Notes: a model not told the origin generated them from the sequence alone. Shown: positions 1 to 12,369, counted from the first letter of the stretch. The stretch is DNA of 64,000 nt from DASRDZ01 sp035652335 (GCA_035652335.1 DASRDZ010000037.1:12906-76905); one strand, 5' to 3'. A program made the numbers and translations.

Positions 1-2087
1 CCGCACTCCGGCACCACCGTGCTCACCGGCACGGTGCGCGACGGCACGGGCTCGCGCCGCACGGCATCGCAGGTCATCGTCGACGCGCAACGGATGGAGA
101 CCGCCGACGGCCCGGTCGACGTCAGCGGCGGCGTGCTGGCCACGCTGCGAACACCCGCGCAGGTGCTGCCCGGCGACCAGGTCGAGCTCGACGCGACCGG
201 ATTGCGCCCGCTGCGAGCCGCCGGCGCCGAGGCCGGCCTGCTGCGTGACGGTGTCAGCGCCGTGGCGCAGTCCGCCACGATCACCGTTCTCGCCGAAGGC
301 GGCCCGTCCCCGTCGCGGCTCCTCGCGCAGGCGCGGCTGGGGCTGGCCTCCACCGTCGACGCCGCGCTGCCGGAGCCGGGGTCGTCGCTCGTCAACGCGC
401 TCGCCTTCGCGCTCCCGCAGCCGCTGCCGGCGACACTCACCGCGGCGCTGCGCGACTCCGGCCTGGCCCACATGCTCGCCACCAGCGGACTGAAGGTCGT
501 GCTGGTCGCGGGCGTCATGGGGTCGCTGCTGGCCGCGCTGGCGACACCGCCGCGGCTGCGGCTGACGCTCATGGCCGCGTCGGTGGGCGGATACATCCTG
601 CTCTGTGGGGCCAGCCCCGCCGCGGTGCGCAGCGCGCTGATGGCCGCGACCGGATGGACGCTGTACGGCAGCGGTCGATCCGCCGATCCGCTGCCCCTGC
701 TCGCCGCCGTCGCGGCGGCGATGCTGGTGGTGTCCCCCGGGCTGGCCCAGGACGTCGGGTTCCAGCTCACCTTCCTGGGCACCCTGGGCATCCTGCTCTT
801 CGCGACGCCGCTCGGCGAGCGCCTGCCCGGCCCTCGACTGCTGCGCGAGCCGTTCGCGGTGACGCTCGCGGCATCCGCGGTGACGCTGCCCGTGATGGCC
901 TCGACGTTCGGCGTGATCTCACTGGTCGGCCCGCTGGCCAACGCGCTCGCCGTGCCGCTGCTGGCACCACTGCTGGTCACCAGCGGCATCGGAGCTGCGC
1001 TGGCGCTGGTCGCTCCCATGCTCGGGTTCGTGCCGCTGCAGATCGCCGGAATGCTGGCGGGCGCGATCGCCGACGTCGCCGCGTGGACGGCGGGGCTGCC
1101 CCTCGCCGTGCACGTCAGCAGCTGGCCGCCGGTGTTCACCGTCGCCGAGCTCGGCGCCATCGGGGCGGCGGCGACGGTCTGGAGAGCGGCGCGGCACCGT
1201 GCTCCCGACAGGCGAGCCTTCGGCGCGCTCCTCCGCCCGCCGACCGGCGGCGCCGCGAGCACATCGAGAGACGTCCCGCGGCGCGGGGGCCGTCGGCATC
1301 TGAGCCGTCCCGCCGCTCTGGCGACGAGCGGCGCCGCGGCCACGCTCCTCGCCTCGCTGATCCTGCTCGCCGCCGGCCGCCCTGACGGCCGCCTGCACCT
1401 CGCCGTGCTCGACGTCGGCGCAGCCCGTGCCGACCTGGTGCGCACGGGCAGCGGGGACCACGCGCTGGTCGACAGCGGCTCCGATCCGCAGCAGCTCCTC
1501 GACGCCCTCGGCCCGGCGCTCCCGCCACTGACCCGCAGCCTCGGCATGGTCGTCCTCACCTCCGGCGACCGCCTCGGCGCCGGCGGTCTCGCCGGTCTCG
1601 CCGGTCGCTACAGCGTCGACCGCGCCGTCGCCCTCGACGGCCTGCCGGCCGCCGCACGGAACGCGCTGACGGCGCTGGCCGACCGCGGAACCCAGGTGAC
1701 CACCGTCACCGGCGACGCCGCCTGGACCTGGGGTGGTGCCACGTGGCGGCTCATGCCCGCCATCGGTGCGGCCACGCCTGCCGCCGCGCTGCTGGTGGCC
1801 GACCCGACCGGCAGCGCCCTGCTGGTCGGCAACCTCGACACCACCGCCCAGGAGGAGCTCGCGGGCGCCGTGGGGGACTCGCTCCGCGCCGACCTCCTCG
1901 TCGCCCCACCCGGTGGCTCGATCGTGCCCGTCCTCCTCGACGCCGCCCGCCCCCGAAGCATCGCCGTGCCCAGTGTGCGCGGCGCGCGGACCGCATCCAC
2001 CACGCTGCTCGCCGGGCCCGGCGTGCGTCGCACCGGCGACTCCGGAACGCTGGCGTACGCCGGAGGCGATGGAGGCCTGACTGCGAC

Positions 2088-2091
<4 letters not shown>
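1..2091 (+). CDS. comEC: ComEC/Rec2-type DNA uptake channel, 5' end cut by window, metallo-beta-lactamase-like domain degenerate
   Basis: The frame is open from base 1, so the true start lies upstream. ComEC proteins form the inner-membrane channel for single-stranded DNA in natural transformation. An N-terminal OB-like part is followed by a many-helix membrane 'competence' domain with the family signature around GLAHMLATSGLKV. The last 230 residues align with the ComEC metallo-beta-lactamase-like domain (LAVLDVGAA, then LVDSG). The expected metal-binding HxHxDH is replaced by LTSGDRLGAGGL, and the later HHG is PPGG. The channel part looks intact but the nuclease-like domain should be metal-free and inactive. 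The stop overlaps the recQ start (ATGA). Confidence 0.85.
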
Positions 2092-4204
<2,113 letters not shown>

Positions 4205-4208
<4 letters not shown>

Positions 4209-5239
4209 CCGTCATGCCGCAGCCGCCGCCCCCGCTGCTGCTGATCCACGGCGAGGAGCGGCACCTCGTCGACACCCAGGCGCTGCAGTGGCTCGACGCC
4301 GCTCGGGCGCAGTCCAGCAGTGACCTCAACATCGAGGTCATCGACGCACCGGCGAAGCTCGACCAGGTGCGGCGCAGCCTCAGCGAGATGCCCTTCCTCG
4401 ACCCGCTCCGCCACGTCATGGTGCGCGACGCACCGCAGCTGAGCGAACGCGGGCGCCGCGGCGCCGACCCGCCGGACCTGCTCGTCGCCGCGCTGCGCGA
4501 GCGCTCACCGACGACGGTCGTCTGCCTCGTCGTGCACGGCAAGGTGGCGCCGGCCAACCCGGTTTTCGTCGCCCTGCGCGAGCTGGGCGGCCGCGTGGAC
4601 TACCACGGTCCTGTGCGCGGTCGCGACCTCCGCACCTGGCTGGAGCAGCGCCTGCGCAACGCGGGTCTGCGCCTGCCACCCGCTGCGGTGCAGCACATGC
4701 TCGCCGTCTCCAACGGCGACCTGGGCATCCTCGAGAACGAGGTGGCCAAGCTGCGCGCCTACGCGGCGGGACGGCAGGCGCTCGACGCCGGCGAGGTGGA
4801 GCGCCTGGTCGGCGGCGACGAGCAGGTCGAGGTGTGGGGAGTGCTCGACCGCCTGCTCGGCCCCGCGCCCGGGGCCGGTGCCACCGCGGTGGACACTGGG
4901 CTGGCCGGGGGCATGTCCTCCCAGTACCTCATCGCCACCATGAGCGGGCAGATCCGCGACCTGCTGGAGGCCCAGGAGGTGCTGCGGGAGAAGAGGGGAG
5001 GAGCGGCGGCGCTGGCCGCCGCGATCGGCGCGCCGCCGTGGAAGGCGGAGCGGATGGCCCGGCAGGCCGTTGCCGTGCCCGGCGAGGTCCTCGAGGGCTG
5101 GCTGCGCGCACTGCAGCGGCTCGACGCAGACGTCAAGGGCGGCCGCGTCGACGACGCCAGCGCGCTGCGGAGCTTCGCTCTGCGTGCGGCGCGAGAGGTC
5201 ACCGAGGCGCGGGGCAGGGCCCGCGCGCGCGCCGGATGA
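4205..5239 (+). CDS. holA: DNA polymerase III delta subunit (clamp loader)
   Basis: Subunit of the clamp loader that opens the beta clamp for replication. The 344-residue protein has the family layout: an N-terminal P-loop-less AAA-like fold opening with LLLIHGEERHLVD, a helical middle with NGDLGILENEVAKL (the usual '..GD...L..E..KL'), and a C-terminal helical collar. The neighbouring comEC, recQ and rpsT are frequent genomic companions of holA. The ATG overlaps the recQ stop by 4 bases, which supports this start. Confidence 0.9.
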
Positions 5240-5249
5240 GACCGCCTGG

Positions 5250-5705
5250 CTAGGCCTTCCTGGCCCGCGTGGTCTTCGGCTTGTCCGCGGCGGCGCGGGT
5301 CTTGGCGGTGCTCTTCGCGGGGCTCTTGGCCGCGCTCTTCGCGCCGCTCTTCGCCGCGGCGGCACGGCCGCGCCCCTTCTCGCCGCCGGCCGCTGCGCTG
5401 CGGGCCGCGGCGCGACCCTCACCAGCCTCCCCCTCGCCGGCGGAGAGCAGGCGATGTGCCATCGACATCAGCCGCGACTTGCGGCGGTTGGCGTTGTTGC
5501 GGTGGAGGATGCCCTTCTCGGCGGCGCGGTCCAGCTCGCGGACCGCGGCCAGCACCAGCTCGGGTGTGTTGGCCTCCTCGACGCCGAGGAGGGCGCGCCG
5601 CGCCTTGGTGATCCGGGTGCGGACGGCAGACCGGACGGTGCGGTTGCGGACGTGCTTGCGCTCGTTGGCGCGGATGCGCTTGCGGGCGGAGCGGGAGTTG
5701 GCCAC
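5250..5705 (-). CDS. rpsT: 30S ribosomal protein S20 with long Lys/Ala-rich C-terminal tail
   Basis: S20 binds 16S rRNA in the small subunit. The first 85 or so residues match the family (start VANSRSARKR, then RNRTVRSAVRT, and GILHRNNANRRKSRL). The GTG start fits the conserved MANxxSAxKR beginning. The protein continues to 151 residues. The extra 60 residues are almost only Lys, Ala, Ser, Arg, Pro and Thr, in AAKSPAKSTAKT-like repeats that resemble histone H1/HU tails. The gene is transcribed away from ispE, convergent with holA. A TATACT in reverse orientation at about 5763-5768 may be its -10 box. Confidence 0.92.
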   Translation of the reverse strand: MANSRSARKRIRANERKHVRNRTVRSAVRTRITKARRALLGVEEANTPELVLAAVRELDRAAEKGILHRNNANRRKSRLMSMAHRLLSAGEGEAGEGRAAARSAAAGGEKGRGRAAAAKSGAKSAAKSPAKSTAKTRAAADKPKTTRARKA

Positions 5706-5817
5706 GGGTCTCCTGAGCGTGGGCGAGGCGGCAGCAAGCCACCTCCGGCAGGCAACCGCGGGAGTATAGCGTGTGGCGGCCGCACGGCCTCGCCGACCCG
5801 GTACCGTCTGCGACGGC

Positions 5818-6744
5818 ATGCTCGTCGTCCCCGCCTACGCCAAGGTGAACCTCGCCCTCGAGGTCACCGGCCGCCGCCCCGATGGCTGGCACGACGTCGC
5901 CACCGCCCTCTGCACCGTCGACTGGCACGACCTCGCGGGCGTCCACCTCTGCCGGCGGTCCGGCCCGGCAGCTCTCCGGCTGAGCGGCCCCTTCGCCGAG
6001 GGCGTGCCGCCGGGCGAGGACAACCTCGCCGTCCGCGCCGCCGCACTGCTCCTCCGCATCGCCGGCGCCACCGGCTTCGGCTTCGAGCTCTGGCTCTCCA
6101 AGCAGGTCCCGGCGGCCGCCGGGCTGGGGGGCGGCTCGGCCGACGCCGCCGCCGTGCTCCGTGCCGGCTCCACCCTCCTCGCCGCGCAGGGCGCCGCCGT
6201 CGCCCCCGAGGAGCTCACCGCGGCCGCCGCCGAGCTGGGCAGCGACGTCCCCGCGGTGCTCGCGGGCGGCGGCCTGCTCGCAGGGGGGCGCGGCGAGCGC
6301 CTCGCCCCCCTGCGCGTGCCCACGCTCCACCTGGCCATCGCCGTCGCGGGCGCCAGCGTGACGGCGGCCGCCTACGCTGCGTTGACCGACGAGGAACGCC
6401 GCGCCACCGGCCGGGTCGCCCGGCTGGCCGCCGCACTCGAGGAGGACGAGGTGCCCGCAGCCCTGCTGGGCAGCGCTCTGGAAGCCGCCGCCTGCCGCGC
6501 CGCGCCGGGCCTCGCCGACTCGCTCGCCCGCCTCCGCGCGCTGACGCCGCAGACCCCCTGGCACCTCACCGGGAGCGGCGGTGCCGCCTTCGCCGTCGCC
6601 GCCGGCGCCGCTGAGGCCGCGAGCCTGGCCGCGAGCGCACGGAACGCCGGGTTCCCCGCACGCGCCTGCCGCACGGTCGCCACCCGGCTCGGGCCCCTGC
6701 CACCCCGGGCAGGGCGCGCCGCAGAAGGGCCGAGCCGAGGATGA
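5818..6744 (+). CDS. ispE: 4-diphosphocytidyl-2-C-methyl-D-erythritol kinase
   Basis: Phosphorylates CDP-methylerythritol in the MEP isoprenoid pathway. A GHMP kinase of 308 residues with N-terminal AYAKVNLALEV, the ATP loop AAGLGGGSADAAAV near residue 100, and C-terminal LTGSGGAAFAV. The ATG was chosen because the protein aligns from AKVNL at residue 8. The stop overlaps the murT ATG by 4 bases, so ispE, murT and gatD are probably co-transcribed and translationally coupled. Confidence 0.93.
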   Translation: MLVVPAYAKVNLALEVTGRRPDGWHDVATALCTVDWHDLAGVHLCRRSGPAALRLSGPFAEGVPPGEDNLAVRAAALLLRIAGATGFGFELWLSKQVPAAAGLGGGSADAAAVLRAGSTLLAAQGAAVAPEELTAAAAELGSDVPAVLAGGGLLAGGRGERLAPLRVPTLHLAIAVAGASVTAAAYAALTDEERRATGRVARLAAALEEDEVPAALLGSALEAAACRAAPGLADSLARLRALTPQTPWHLTGSGGAAFAVAAGAAEAASLAASARNAGFPARACRTVATRLGPLPPRAGRAAEGPSRG

Positions 6745-8138
6745 CCGCCGACCTCCGCCTCAGCGCCGCCGTCGCCTCGGGCAAGGCCGCCGCCGCCACC
6801 AGCCGCCTCCTCCGTCGCGGCGGCGGCACCACCGTCCCAGGCGACGTCGCCCTCGCCGTCGACCGCGGCGTGCTCCGCAAGATCGCCCCCAGCCTTCCGG
6901 GCGGCACCGTGCTGATCACCGGCACCAACGGCAAGACCACCACCACCGGCATCGTCGCCGCCGCGCTGCAGGCCGGCGGCGAGCGGGTGCTCACCAACCG
7001 CAGCGGGGCCAACCTCGTGTTCGGCATCGTCGCCGCCGCGATCGCGGACTCCGACCTGCGCGGGCGCCCCCGCTCCCACACCGCCGTCTTCGAGGTCGAC
7101 GAGCTGCACCTCGACCGCGCCGTGCAGGAGACGAACCCCCGCCTGGTGGTCGTCCTCAACCTGCTGCGCGACCAGCTCGACCGCTCCGGCGAGCTGGAGA
7201 CCACCGCCGCACGCATCGGCGACGCGCTGCGCAAGCTCGGCGACCACGCGCGCGTCGTCGCCAACGTCGACGACCCCCTGGTGGCGGGGCAGACCCGCAA
7301 CCTCCCGGGCCTCGTCCCCATCGGCGTCGACGCCACCGACTTCCTGCTCCCCGGCCTGCCCCACGCCGCCGACGCGCGCGCCTGCCCCGTCTGCAACATG
7401 CCGCTCAGCTTCAGCCGGGTGGTTCTGGCCCACTGTGGCACGTACTCCTGCACCGGCTGCGACTTCGCGCGACCGCAACCCGCCTTCGCGCTGACGCGCA
7501 TCGAGGCGCCGAGCCTCGACGAGCTGCGCCTGGCCACCGCCGACGGGGCGACCCTGGACGCGCACGTCGGCGGCGTCTACAACGCCTACAACGTCCTCGC
7601 CGCCTACGCGACGCTGCGCACGCTGGGGATCGAGAAGGACGCCGCGGCAGCCGGCATCGCCCGGTTCACCCCGCGCTTCGGCCGCCAGGAGACGCTGCGT
7701 CTGCACGATCGCACGATGCGCTTCCTGCTGGCCAAGAACCCCGCGGGCTTCGACGAGGTGCTGCGCACCGCCGACGAGCTGGGCCACGCGGCCACCTACC
7801 TCATCGCCCTCAACGACCGGGTCGCCGACGGCCGCGACGTGTCGTGGATCTGGGACGTCGACTTCGAGCGTCTCGCCCGCGCCGGCCGCCGTCCCAGGAT
7901 CGTCGCCGCCGGCACCCGCGCCCACGACCTCGCCGTCCGCCTCAAGTACGCCGGCGTCCCGGCCGGCGACGTGACCGTCGAGACCGACCCGGCCAGAGCA
8001 TTGCACGCAGCCGCAAGCCTCGCGACCGCAGCGGAGGAGGTCGCCGTCCTCCCCACCTACACCGCCATGCTCGACCTTCGCTCGGTCGCCGAGCGCGCCG
8101 GGGCGGTGAGCGCCTTCTGGGCGGACGGCCGCGCATGA
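6741..8138 (+). CDS. murT: Lipid II isoglutaminyl synthase, Mur-ligase-like subunit MurT
   Basis: With GatD it amidates the alpha-carboxyl of D-Glu in lipid II to D-isoglutamine. A 465-residue Mur ligase fold with ATP loop ITGTNGKTTTTG (about residues 56-67). A Cys4 zinc ribbon (ACPVCN then CTGCD) is inserted in the central domain, as known for MurT. The C-terminal DUF1727 region includes AKNPAGFDEVL. gatD follows with a 4-base overlap, the standard order. Amidated D-iGln is typical of actinobacteria, firmicutes and some Chloroflexota. Confidence 0.94.
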   Translation: MTADLRLSAAVASGKAAAATSRLLRRGGGTTVPGDVALAVDRGVLRKIAPSLPGGTVLITGTNGKTTTTGIVAAALQAGGERVLTNRSGANLVFGIVAAAIADSDLRGRPRSHTAVFEVDELHLDRAVQETNPRLVVVLNLLRDQLDRSGELETTAARIGDALRKLGDHARVVANVDDPLVAGQTRNLPGLVPIGVDATDFLLPGLPHAADARACPVCNMPLSFSRVVLAHCGTYSCTGCDFARPQPAFALTRIEAPSLDELRLATADGATLDAHVGGVYNAYNVLAAYATLRTLGIEKDAAAAGIARFTPRFGRQETLRLHDRTMRFLLAKNPAGFDEVLRTADELGHAATYLIALNDRVADGRDVSWIWDVDFERLARAGRRPRIVAAGTRAHDLAVRLKYAGVPAGDVTVETDPARALHAAASLATAAEEVAVLPTYTAMLDLRSVAERAGAVSAFWADGRA

Positions 8139-8920
8139 CCACCCGCCCGCTGCGCATCGGCCACCTCTACCCCGAGGCGATGAACATCTACGGCGACATC
8201 GGCAACGTCCGCGCCCTGCAGCAGCGCGCCCGCTGGCACGGCATCGACGTCGAGGTGGTGGCCGTCGAGGCCGGACCCGCCGACCTCGCCGGCTGCGACG
8301 TCCTCTTCATGGGCGGCGGCCAGGACCGCGACCAGTCGCGCATCTTCCGGGACTTCACCGACCACAAGCGCGCCGGGATGGAGCGGGCCGTCGCCGAGGG
8401 GGTGGCGGTGCTCGCGGTCTGCGGCGGCTACCAGCTGCTCGGCCACTCCTACACGGACGCCGACGGCCGGGAGCTGGAGGGCCTGGGCATCCTCGACCTG
8501 CGCAGCAGCGCGGGCCACGACCGCTGGATCGGCAACGTGCTCGTCGAGGCGGATCCCAGCCTGCGGCTGCAGCCGGCCACGCTGGTGGGCTTCGAGAACC
8601 ACGGGGGCCGCACCTGGCTGGGCCCGGGACTGCGGCCGCTCGGCCGAGTTGTGGTCGGTGGTGGCAACAACGGCGAGGACGGTGGCGAGGGCGTGCTGCA
8701 GGGCCGCATCGTCGGCACCTACCTGCACGGCTCGCTGCTGCCCAAGAACCCCGCGCTCACCGACTGGCTGCTGGCCGCCGCCCTGGCCCATCGCGACGGC
8801 CAGGCCGAGCCCCGGCCGCTCGCCCCCCTCGACGACAGCGTCGAGCTGGACGCCCACCGCCGCGCCGAGGGCATCGCCTCGGCCGAGAAGGGGAGGGCGC
8901 CCATCCCGCGCCGCCGGTGA
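8135..8920 (+). CDS. gatD: Lipid II isoglutaminyl synthase glutaminase subunit GatD
   Basis: Class I glutamine amidotransferase (CobB/CobQ-like) that supplies ammonia to MurT. The nucleophile cysteine lies in AVCGGYQLLG (near residue 95) and the catalytic histidine in TYLHGSLLPKNP (near 195). The oxyanion region is FMGGGQDRDQ. Length is 261 residues. The ATG overlaps the murT stop. The last 20 residues are charged and not conserved. Confidence 0.94.
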   Translation: MTTRPLRIGHLYPEAMNIYGDIGNVRALQQRARWHGIDVEVVAVEAGPADLAGCDVLFMGGGQDRDQSRIFRDFTDHKRAGMERAVAEGVAVLAVCGGYQLLGHSYTDADGRELEGLGILDLRSSAGHDRWIGNVLVEADPSLRLQPATLVGFENHGGRTWLGPGLRPLGRVVVGGGNNGEDGGEGVLQGRIVGTYLHGSLLPKNPALTDWLLAAALAHRDGQAEPRPLAPLDDSVELDAHRRAEGIASAEKGRAPIPRRR

Positions 8921-8960
8921 GCGCGGCGCGCGCGCCCGGAGGAGGCGCGCACCTCGCAGG

Positions 8961-8966
8961 TACAAT
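8961..8966 (+). promoter_or_regulatory. -10 box of a leaderless promoter
   Basis: TACAAT followed by 7 bases and GTG at 8974. This decides the start of the next gene in favour of 8974 over the in-frame GTG at 8917. Confidence 0.5.
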
Positions 8967-8973
8967 CCCGCCC

Positions 8974-9864
8974 GTGGTCGCTCCCGACACCGCCCCCGCT
9001 CCCCGCACGACCCCGCCCACTCCCGAGGAGTGCGACCACCCGGCGCCGGTCCTCGGCATCATGGCCCACGAGTTCGCCCCCTACCAGGGCGCCCAGGGTC
9101 CCGAGGGGCTGCGGCGCACCACGATGTACTACGGTCCCGTGGTCGGCGGCCTGCCCATCGAGGCCTGGCACTGCGAGGTCTGCGGCCTGCTCCGGCTCAG
9201 CTACCCCGACGGCCGCAGGGAGGAGCGCCGCCTCTTCCCGGGGGCCCAGCCCGGCCTCATCGCCGTGCCCACCACGGCCATGCCGGAGGTGCAGACCTTC
9301 GGGATGCAGGCGCGCGTCAGCGGCCTGAGCCTCGACCCGCGGCTGGTGGGCAGGCTCATCCCCGCCGAGGCGCCCCAGCCGGTGCTGACCCTGCCGCAGG
9401 TGACCCTCCCGCAGCTCGACGCGCTGACCTGGCTCACCGCCCTGCTGCTCACCCTGGCCATCATCGGCGGGTTCTACGCGGGCGTCCTCGCCGTGTACAC
9501 GTACAGCACGCCGAGCGCCGAGTGGCCGGCGGTCATCGTCACGCTGATCCTCTTCGGCAGCGCCATCCTCCTGCAGGTCGGCGCGGCCACCCTGCGCCAC
9601 TTCTTCCCCATGCCGCAGCTCGGTCCCAGCCCGGCGGAGCGCTACGGCGGCAAGGCCGCGCTCGATCCGGCCACGCGCACCGCCGTCTTCTTCCTCGTCC
9701 TCGCCGTGCTCGGGCTCGGTGTGGGTGGCGTGCTCGCCGTCTACGACTGGCGCACGCCCGACGCGGAGTTCCCGCTCTTCATGGGCGTGCTGGTCTGCTT
9801 CGGGCTGGCCGTGGTGGTGAAGATCGCCGACGCTGCGGCGCGACACTTCGGCGGCAGGCGCTAG
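8974..9864 (+). CDS. Unknown membrane protein with N-terminal metal-site-like motif and four predicted helices
   Basis: Not recognised. The 296-residue protein opens with a soluble part that holds a CxxC (HCEVCGLL, about residue 70). Two hydrophobic pairs follow, at about 152-205 and 230-285. Each pair is followed by a related stretch (AVYTYSTPSAEWP and AVYDWRTPDAEFP, then LRHFFP and ARHFGG), so the membrane half is an internal duplication. The GTG start is supported by the leaderless promoter just before it; a longer form from GTG 8917 overlaps the gatD stop. zwf begins 11 bases downstream. Confidence 0.65.
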   Translation: MVAPDTAPAPRTTPPTPEECDHPAPVLGIMAHEFAPYQGAQGPEGLRRTTMYYGPVVGGLPIEAWHCEVCGLLRLSYPDGRREERRLFPGAQPGLIAVPTTAMPEVQTFGMQARVSGLSLDPRLVGRLIPAEAPQPVLTLPQVTLPQLDALTWLTALLLTLAIIGGFYAGVLAVYTYSTPSAEWPAVIVTLILFGSAILLQVGAATLRHFFPMPQLGPSPAERYGGKAALDPATRTAVFFLVLAVLGLGVGGVLAVYDWRTPDAEFPLFMGVLVCFGLAVVVKIADAAARHFGGRR

Positions 9865-9875
9865 CGGCGCACCGC

Positions 9876-11306
9876 ATGCAGCTCCGGCCGCCAGGCGACC
9901 AGGACATCGTCGTCTTCGGGGCATCCGGAGACCTCGCCTCCCGCAAGCTGCTGCCCGCCCTCTACAACCTCAGCGCCGAGGGGCTGCTGCCCACCTCCGG
10001 TGACGTCGTCGGCGTCGCCCCGGTGCACTGGAGCGACGACGACTTCCGCCAGAACGCGCACGACGCGGTGAAGACGTACTCGCGCAGCGGGCTCGACGAG
10101 TCGGCGTGGTCGGCGCTGGCGCCGCGCCTGCGCTTCGTGGAGATCGGCCAGGACGATGACCTCTCCGCGGTTCGCAAGGGGCTGCAGCGCGAGCAGCGGC
10201 TGGTCTACCTGGCGGTGCCGTCGTCGGCGTTCGTGCCCATGGTGCGGGCGATCGGCGCAGCGGGCCTCGCCGAGGGCACCAAGCTGATCATCGAGAAGCC
10301 CTTCGGCCACGACCTGGAATCGGCGCAGCAGCTGAACCAGGCGCTGCACGAGGTGCTGCCCGAGGAGCGGATCTTCCGCATCGACCACTACCTGGGCAAG
10401 GAGACGGTGCAGAACATGCTCGTCTTCCGCTTCGGCAACGCCATCTTCGAGCGCATCTGGAACCGCGACTGCGTCGACCGGGTGGAGATCAGCGTCGCCG
10501 AGTCGATCGGCGTCGACGGGCGCGGCCGGTTCTACGAGGAGACCGGCGCGCTGCGCGACATCGTGCAGAACCACCTCTTCCAGGTGCTCAGCATCGTGGC
10601 CATGGAGGCGCCCGTGTGCTTCGAGGCGGAGGCGCTGCGCAACGAGAAGATCAAGGTGCTGCAGGCGGTGCAGGAGATCCGCCCCCACGACGTGGTGCGC
10701 GGCCAGTACACCGCCGGGGAGATCGACGGGCAGGCGGTCGGCGGCTACCGCCAGGAGCCCGGCGTGGCGGCGGACTCGACGGTGGAGACGTTCTCCGCCC
10801 TGCGCCTGCACATCGATAGCTGGCGCTGGTCGGGAGTGCCCTTCCTGCTGCGCACCGGCAAGCGCCTGCGCCGCCGCGACACCCGCATCGTCGTCGCCTT
10901 CCGCGACGTGCCGCTGCACTTCTTCCGCGGCCTCGACGTGGGGAGCGTCGAGACCAACCTCCTGGTGATCCGCATCCAGCCCGACGAGGGGATCTCGCTG
11001 AGCTTCGTGGCCAAGCGTCCCGGTCCTGAGATCACCACCCAGGAGGTGCGCATGGACTTCAGCTACGGCACCTCCTTCAAGACCAGCCCGCCCGAGGCCT
11101 ACGAGCGGTTGCTCCACGACGCATTGGTCGGCGACCACACCCTGTTCATCCGCGAGGACGAGGTGGAGCGCGGCTGGGCGATCATCGACCCCGTCCTGCG
11201 CAACCTGCCCGCGGTGCTCCCGTACGCGGCCGGCAGCTGGGGCCCGGATGCCGCCGACGCCCTGGCCGCACCCTCGCACTGGCACTCCCTCGAGGACGAC
11301 GGGTGA
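9876..11306 (+). CDS. zwf: Glucose-6-phosphate dehydrogenase
   Basis: First step of the oxidative pentose phosphate pathway, giving NADPH and 6-phosphogluconolactone. The nucleotide-binding loop VVFGASGDLASRKL lies near residue 12, the EKPFGHDLESA segment near 140, and the active-site motif RIDHYLGKE near 168. At 476 residues the length is usual. The stop overlaps the GTG of the glucokinase gene, so glucose phosphorylation and G6P oxidation are coupled in one operon. Confidence 0.95.
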   Translation: MQLRPPGDQDIVVFGASGDLASRKLLPALYNLSAEGLLPTSGDVVGVAPVHWSDDDFRQNAHDAVKTYSRSGLDESAWSALAPRLRFVEIGQDDDLSAVRKGLQREQRLVYLAVPSSAFVPMVRAIGAAGLAEGTKLIIEKPFGHDLESAQQLNQALHEVLPEERIFRIDHYLGKETVQNMLVFRFGNAIFERIWNRDCVDRVEISVAESIGVDGRGRFYEETGALRDIVQNHLFQVLSIVAMEAPVCFEAEALRNEKIKVLQAVQEIRPHDVVRGQYTAGEIDGQAVGGYRQEPGVAADSTVETFSALRLHIDSWRWSGVPFLLRTGKRLRRRDTRIVVAFRDVPLHFFRGLDVGSVETNLLVIRIQPDEGISLSFVAKRPGPEITTQEVRMDFSYGTSFKTSPPEAYERLLHDALVGDHTLFIREDEVERGWAIIDPVLRNLPAVLPYAAGSWGPDAADALAAPSHWHSLEDDG

Positions 11307-12277
11307 GCGACGGCGCGCCGCTGGTCGGCGTCGACCTCGGCGGCACCCTGGTGCGCGCCGCCGCCGCCACGGGCGAGGCGACGCACGGCACGCCGGCGCG
11401 CCACCCGACCCCGGAGAACGCCACCCCCGGCGCGGTGCTCGACACCGTCGCCGCCGCGGTGCGCGAGGCCAGCGGCGGGGTGACGCCGGCCGGCGTCGCC
11501 ATCGGCATCCCCGGCCCCCTCGACCCCGTCGCCGGCGTGGTCTACGCGGCGCCCAACCTCGACGGCTGGAAGGACCTGCCCGTGCAGCGGCTGCTGGAGG
11601 AGCGGCTGGGCTGCCCCGTGGCGATCCAGAACGACGCCAACCTGGCCGGCTTCGCCGAGTGGATCGCCGGTGCCGCGCGCGGCTCGCGCGACATGATCTT
11701 CATCACCGTGAGCACCGGGGTCGGCGGCGGCCTGGTGCTCGACGGCGAGCTCTACAGCGGGTTCGCGGGGACGGCCGGCGAGGCGGGCCACATGATCTAC
11801 GACCCCGACGGGCCGCCCTGCGCCCAGGGCCACCGGGGCTGCCTGGAGGGGACGGCGTCGGGGACGGCGATCGCCAGCCGTGCCCTGCAGCTGCTCGCCG
11901 CCGGCGAGGCGTCGAGCCTGTCGCAGCTCGACCCCGACCGCCTCGACGCCCACGCCGTCGCCGACGCCGCGGAGGCCGGGGACGCCCTGGCCATCCGCCT
12001 CTACACGGAGTCGGGACGGGCGCTGGGGCTCGCCGTGGGCGGCCTGCTCAACCTGCTCAGCCCCGAGGTGGTGGTCATCGGCGGTGGCCTGATCAACGCC
12101 GGCGAGCTGCTGCTCGCCCCGCTGCGCGCCGCTGTGGGGGAGCTGGCCTTCGCCGCGCCGCTGGCGCGCTGCCGGATCGTGCCCGCGGCGCTGGGCACCG
12201 ACGCCGGCCTGGTGGGCGCCGTGGCCTGGGCGGTGCGCCGCTTCCGGGCTCCCGCCGGGGCCGCCGCCGGGGCCTGA
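11303..12277 (+). CDS. ROK-family glucokinase
   Basis: Probably phosphorylates glucose with ATP to feed zwf. The ATP-binding start VGVDLGGTLVRAA, catalytic Asp region IQNDANLAG, phosphate loop VSTGVGGGLV and the ROK zinc region (GHMIYDP then CAQGHRGCLEG) are all visible. The zinc motif usually reads CxCGxxGCxE; here the middle Cys is Gln, so zinc binding may be weakened. Length 324 residues. Substrate assignment rests on the family and on the zwf overlap. Confidence 0.85.
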   Translation: MSDGAPLVGVDLGGTLVRAAAATGEATHGTPARHPTPENATPGAVLDTVAAAVREASGGVTPAGVAIGIPGPLDPVAGVVYAAPNLDGWKDLPVQRLLEERLGCPVAIQNDANLAGFAEWIAGAARGSRDMIFITVSTGVGGGLVLDGELYSGFAGTAGEAGHMIYDPDGPPCAQGHRGCLEGTASGTAIASRALQLLAAGEASSLSQLDPDRLDAHAVADAAEAGDALAIRLYTESGRALGLAVGGLLNLLSPEVVVIGGGLINAGELLLAPLRAAVGELAFAAPLARCRIVPAALGTDAGLVGAVAWAVRRFRAPAGAAAGA

Positions 12278-12369
12278 GCCGGCTTCACGAGTTCGCGCCG
12301 AACTCGGCGAAAACCACGCCCGCTCGCGTAGCACGGTCGTTACACGGGCTGTCTTGACCGGGTGGTCCG

